Source: Salinirussus sp. (GTDB lineage Archaea > Halobacteriota > Halobacteria > Halobacteriales > Haloarculaceae). From it: a stretch of 15,858 nucleotides of DNA. Position 1 is the stretch's first letter, and each line of letters starts with the position of its first letter. The translations under genes were made by a program, and so were the position numbers. Of this stretch, positions 13,917 through 15,858 are shown piece after piece. Where the stretch lies: contig JAQCNN010000001.1 in the NCBI GenBank assembly GCA_028275005.1, positions 1-15,858 of the forward strand, written 5' to 3'. A model generated the notes under the pieces. It saw nothing but the letters and a program-made list of their open reading frames with translations. It had not been told where the DNA came from and made no database searches.

Positions 13917-14300
13917 CATCGTGAGGAAGCGAATAGTCCTGCGTTTAGGTAGTGGTGATGGCGTGGTGTCTGCCTGTACGGTAGTTTGGCGACCAGGGGG
14001 ATGGTGCTCCCTGCGGAGGTGCTGTCCTTCTGAGGGCAGATGCTCCGCCACACGAATTGTGTGGCGGGCGTGTTATGACCGCCAGTATAGGAAGCGGTTA
14101 CGTGTGGCGGGCAGCTCTTGGGGACATACCACCAACGGACTCCCGAGAGACAGGCCGAGGTGAGGTGCCAGGACTTCGAGTAGTAACGGGACGGAACAGT
14201 TGATGGCTCAACGGTCGAGTCATCAGTTTGTCGCGCGTGGTCACTCTTTCAAGAGCGTGATGTCTGGACAGCTCTAATACCAGCCCCACTGGCCTGGTAG
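13917..14300 (+). ncRNA. Highly structured candidate non-coding RNA, about 380 nt, unknown family
   Basis: No believable reading frame on either strand, but dense pairing. Closing helix AGTCCTG (13935-13941) with CAGGACT (14169-14175). Inside it: GCGGAG (14013-14018) with CTCCGC (14043-14048), enclosing CTGTCCT/AGGGCAG (14022-14028/14033-14039, one GU) across a symmetric 3x3 loop; CCGCCACAC/GTGTGGCGG (14045-14053/14059-14067) around GAATT; TGACCGC/GCGGTTA (14076-14082/14094-14100, one GU); CTCTTGGG/CCCGAGAG (14115-14122/14142-14149, one GU). Beyond it: TGATGGCTC/GAGTCATCA (14201-14209/14217-14225, one GU) and a CTCT/AGAG stem near 14245. ACCAG/CTGGT at 14279-14298 could end the RNA. GTGTGGCGGGC occurs twice (14059 and 14102), allowing alternative pairings. 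The strand is inferred from the promoter and gene order. It lacks RNase P RNA and SRP RNA signatures. Confidence 0.55.
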
Positions 14301-14326
14301 TTTCAGGTATTTGTACTGCCACTAAA

Positions 14327-14334
14327 TTTTTATG
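14327..14334 (+). promoter_or_regulatory. TATA-like box of the nuclease-fold gene
   Basis: A TTTTTATG element in an AT-rich run (14323-14334), centred 28 bp before the ATG at 14359. It argues for a leaderless start at 14359 and against the in-frame ATG at 14332, which lies inside the box. Confidence 0.45.
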
Positions 14335-14358
14335 CTACATTGCCTACCGGATACAAGC

Positions 14359-14868
14359 ATGATGGGTAACATTGGTTCCCGAGTATGGGATCTCGTTCAG
14401 CAGTGGAATCCGTCGCAAGTGTACGATCACGAAAACAAGTACCAGTCAGAGCTTCAGGAGTACCTTGACCAAGCGCTCAACGAAGGTGGCGGTGGTATGG
14501 GAATGGGCATGGGCATGGGCGGTGGCAGCCACGCCGTCAGCAAAGAGCGTGGGACTTCGTATGGCGACGTAGTCGTGGACGACGCTGTTGGAGTTGAACT
14601 GAAGCGAGACTTCTCGAACTCCCAGAAGCGGAAACTCCGCGGCCAATTGGAGGACTACGGTGATAACTATGACTGGGTTATTGCCTGTGCCTGTGGTGTC
14701 GAGGACACCGACGGCTGGCGCGAAGTTGAAGGAAAATTTGGGCCGAACCAACGCGGCGTGATGGACATGACAGAGTTCCGCTTCATAATCAAGCGACGCG
14801 AGAACTTCGGGACTGGCAACCAGAGTGGTGGTGGTGGCGGACTCCTCGGCGGGGACGGACTGTTCTGA
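14359..14868 (+). CDS. Small PD-(D/E)xK nuclease-fold protein, unassigned family
   Basis: 169 residues, starting at the first of two adjacent ATGs. The order fits a PD-(D/E)xK core: helix YQSELQEYLDQAL (28-40) with Glu31, then strand GDVVVDD (Asp70), then VGVELKRD with Glu80-x-Lys82, then a helix with GQLEDY (95-100) carrying the Gln often seen in this superfamily, then strand WVIACACGV. A Gly/Met repeat (44-56, GMGMGMGMGGG) is inserted between the first helix and the Asp strand, and a Gly-rich tail closes the protein. By analogy it could cleave or bind DNA or RNA, but no specific family is recognised. Codon use is visibly less GC-rich than in the flanking chromosome. It lies just downstream of the structured RNA and 2 nt before the membrane miniprotein gene. 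Confidence 0.7.
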   Translation: MMGNIGSRVWDLVQQWNPSQVYDHENKYQSELQEYLDQALNEGGGGMGMGMGMGGGSHAVSKERGTSYGDVVVDDAVGVELKRDFSNSQKRKLRGQLEDYGDNYDWVIACACGVEDTDGWREVEGKFGPNQRGVMDMTEFRFIIKRRENFGTGNQSGGGGGLLGGDGLF

Positions 14869-14870
14869 TC

Positions 14871-14960
14871 ATGTCCGAGAGTGGGGGTCTTCCCGACTGG
14901 ATCGTGGCACTACTCATCGGAATCTTCCTGATTGGTGCTGCGTTCGTGCTTCTACTGTAA
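14871..14960 (+). CDS. 29-residue single-helix membrane miniprotein
   Basis: ATG at 14871 to TAA at 14960, 2 nt after the stop of the nuclease-fold gene, so the two are probably translated from one mRNA. The peptide is MSESGGLPDWIV followed by one hydrophobic helix (ALLIGIFLIGAAFVLLL) reaching the C-terminus. The polar N-terminus plus one helix suits a tail-anchored membrane peptide, similar in form to many small toxins, holins or regulatory micropeptides. The spacing, the clean composition and the lack of any alternative gene here support it. Function unknown. Confidence 0.55.
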   Translation: MSESGGLPDWIVALLIGIFLIGAAFVLLL

Positions 14961-14974
14961 CATATTAGATGCTG

Positions 14975-15070
14975 TTAGTCGCTATCCGTACTCTCCACGG
15001 TGATGTTCAATCCAGACGCGTCAGCCATCCGCTTCATCTCACGCTTTTTCTGGTGGGTCCAGTCCGTGGA
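14975..15070 (-). pseudogene. C-terminal remnant of a truncated minus-strand gene
   Basis: Read on the minus strand, a frame ending in TAA at 14975 gives a convincing hydrophilic C-terminus: DWTHQKKREMKRMADASGLN then ITVESTDSD. Upstream of about 15070 the same frame turns into Arg/Pro-rich non-coding-like sequence and meets a stop near 15148, with no good start codon. The rest of the gene therefore appears lost by deletion or recombination. The remainder of 14961-15222 shows only small 5-bp hairpins and no gene. Confidence 0.3.
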
Positions 15071-15222
15071 CGAGCGTCTCCCCGGTCGGCGCCTGGGCGG
15101 TCTACGGTGGGTCGGGGTCGCCTCCGTTGGGACGCTGTTGTCCCCTCAGCGGAGCCGTAAGCGAGGTCACGCCGGCGGCTTTGGGTAACGCTTTCCACGG
15201 TCGAACACGGTAGGTGAATACG

Positions 15223-15420
15223 ATGAAAGACTGGCGTTGTACGGACTGTGGGAACGTACACCGAACCCGTCCAGGCGAGTGTCGGGCGTGTGGCAGCCCT
15301 GTGCTCGAACCACAGCGTCGGGTCGAGGAGGCCACGACGGCCGGGAAGGCGGCGATCGTTCTGACAGCCGTATTCACTGTTGGCTTGGTTGGCTGGCTCA
15401 CTACCGCCGTCCTGTTGTGA
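15223..15420 (+). CDS. Zinc-ribbon plus membrane-helix small protein
   Basis: 65 residues. An N-terminal zinc ribbon has four cysteines in two CxxC pairs: CTDC (6-9) and CRAC (20-23), followed by GSP. A charged linker (about 30-41) leads to a single transmembrane helix (about 43-65) at the C-terminus. It would be membrane-anchored with the zinc knuckle on one face, probably the cytoplasm. AGGTG lies 5-6 nt before the ATG at 15223 as a Shine-Dalgarno sequence, which favours this start over the GTG at 15214. Such small zinc-ribbon proteins are common in haloarchaea and mostly uncharacterised. Confidence 0.7.
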   Translation: MKDWRCTDCGNVHRTRPGECRACGSPVLEPQRRVEEATTAGKAAIVLTAVFTVGLVGWLTTAVLL

Positions 15421-15429
15421 TGTGGCTGT

Positions 15430-15680
15430 GGGTGAGAGACGTGCGGACACGACGCTGTGGTCACACTGCCGGCGGCCGGACGGGCGTGGTCTCTCGCACC
15501 CTCGGAGGAGAGGTCGGGCGGTGTACGCGAAGTGGTATCCGTCGGTTTTGGGGCGTAACAGTGCCAAGCACGGAAGGCCTGTCACGGACCACCGTGGCCG
15601 GTCAGTGACACCGGAGCCAACTCGCGGGGGTCTCGTGGATGGTCGAACCCTCGAAAGAGGCTTTGCCGAGTCCCGGCAAT
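15430..15680 (+). other. Non-coding stretch with several stem-loops before the last gene
   Basis: This 260-bp interval has no plausible gene. GGGTGAGAGAC (15430-15440) pairs with 15489-15501 with one 2-nt bulge. GTCAC-GACC (15581-15590) pairs with GGTC-GTGAC (15600-15609) across one mismatch. CCTC-GAAA-GAGG (15649-15660) is a GNRA tetraloop hairpin, and TTGCCG/CGGCAA (15663-15679) ends 3 nt before the next start codon. It may be a structured 5' leader or a separate RNA. GC-rich sequence pairs easily by chance, so this is tentative. Confidence 0.3.
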
Positions 15681-15682
15681 AG

Positions 15683-15858
15683 GTGACCGTGCGCGAGTCG
15701 ATACGGGGACTGCTTGGCGGTGACCCGGGCCCGTACGAGCGGGCGTGGCTCACCAGCATCAACACTGTCGGGTTGGCTGTCGTCGTCGCCGTCGTCTTCG
15801 ATATCTCGGCCGTGCTCGGTAGCGGGCAGTCCGGGGTCTTTCAGCGGGCGCTGTACCC
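15683..15858 (+). CDS. Membrane protein, 5' part only (cut by window edge)
   Basis: From GTG at 15683, directly after an in-frame TAG (15680-15682), the frame stays open for 58 codons to the window end. GTG at 15689 is an alternative start. The protein starts with TVRESIRGLLGGDPGPYERAWL in style (polar N-terminus), then a hydrophobic helix NTVGLAVVVAVVFDISAVL, so it is probably a membrane protein with further helices beyond the window. Family not recognised. The stem-loop at 15663-15679 lies where a Shine-Dalgarno sequence would be. Confidence 0.6.
   Translation, partial: MTVRESIRGLLGGDPGPYERAWLTSINTVGLAVVVAVVFDISAVLGSGQSGVFQRALY

Noticed and set aside
13921..14163. 80-codon frame inside the structured segment
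   Set aside because: Cys/Arg/Trp-rich translation unlike any haloarchaeal protein; the pairing pattern explains the sequence better.
13917..14300. RNase P RNA or SRP RNA as identity of the structured segment
   Set aside because: The length fits, but the GAGGAAAGUCC core and ACAGAA-type partner of RNase P are absent (only a loose GAGGAA is seen), and the SRP helix-8 GGAAGGNAGCAGCC-like motif is absent.
15000..15188. 62-codon + strand frame between the miniprotein and zinc-ribbon genes
   Set aside because: Arg-rich with no acidic residues to speak of and no motif; its first part is antisense to the more protein-like minus-strand remnant.
15034..15765. 243-codon minus-strand frame across the right end
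   Set aside because: Ser/Arg/Pro-rich shadow that runs through the zinc-ribbon gene and the stem-loops; no domain.
13440..15858. Second copy of the tRNA-Ile 3' end as attachment site
   Set aside because: Looked for the GGTTCAAATCC/TTGGCCCA end downstream and found none in the window; it may lie beyond the edge or the element may be a remnant.
1..15858. CRISPR array or insertion sequence
   Set aside because: No regularly spaced repeats with spacers, and no transposase-like protein or paired terminal inverted repeats were seen.

Overview
The window looks like chromosomal DNA from a haloarchaeon (class Halobacteria). Support: very GC-rich coding sequence, strongly acidic proteins, Tat rather than Sec signals on exported proteins, an archaeal CCA-adding enzyme, a doublet archaeal histone, an OB-fold RPA protein, a tRNA with a bulge-helix-bulge intron, and many start codons lying about 25-29 bp downstream of a TATA-like box, the spacing expected for leaderless mRNAs. 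Genus and species cannot be read from the sequence.

Layout. 1-3305 (minus): a metabolic block, metY (O-acetylhomoserine sulfhydrylase) and metX (homoserine O-acetyltransferase) sharing a 4-bp ATGA overlap, then panE (ketopantoate reductase), cut by the window's left edge. The metY promoter carries nested inverted repeats. 3306-5110: a Tat-exported cyclase-family hydrolase with a Thr-rich stalk and C-terminal anchor, ending in a 12-bp perfect hairpin. 5159-7870: tRNA-Arg(GCG) (minus), a haloarchaeal RecA-like-fold protein (probably DUF7504), a Tat lipoprotein built from two copies of a Cys-containing domain, and a convergent EamA/DMT transporter. 8074-12452: an information-processing block, a Cys-free multi-OB RPA protein, a doublet histone and a histone-deacetylase-family enzyme (histone and deacetylase overlap by ATGA), with a convergent CCA-adding enzyme. 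12545-13449: an intron-containing tRNA-Asn(GTT), an FxsA-like membrane protein and tRNA-Ile(GAT).

Directly after tRNA-Ile the composition changes. About 13450-15000 is visibly richer in A/T, has broken reading frames, and looks like accessory DNA lodged downstream of a tRNA gene. It holds a densely folded, apparently non-coding segment of about 380 nt (13917-14300) with its own TATA-like box, then a two-gene operon: a small protein with a PD-(D/E)xK nuclease signature, and a 29-residue one-helix membrane peptide that starts 2 nt after its stop. A truncated minus-strand frame ends nearby. The right end (15223-15858) returns to high GC, with a zinc-ribbon plus membrane-helix miniprotein, a 260-bp non-coding stretch with several stem-loops, and the start of another membrane protein cut by the window edge.

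The most interesting part is the structured RNA, nuclease-fold protein and membrane peptide cluster. Its structure is visible in the sequence; its function is unknown, and that the three parts work together is inferred only from their proximity.
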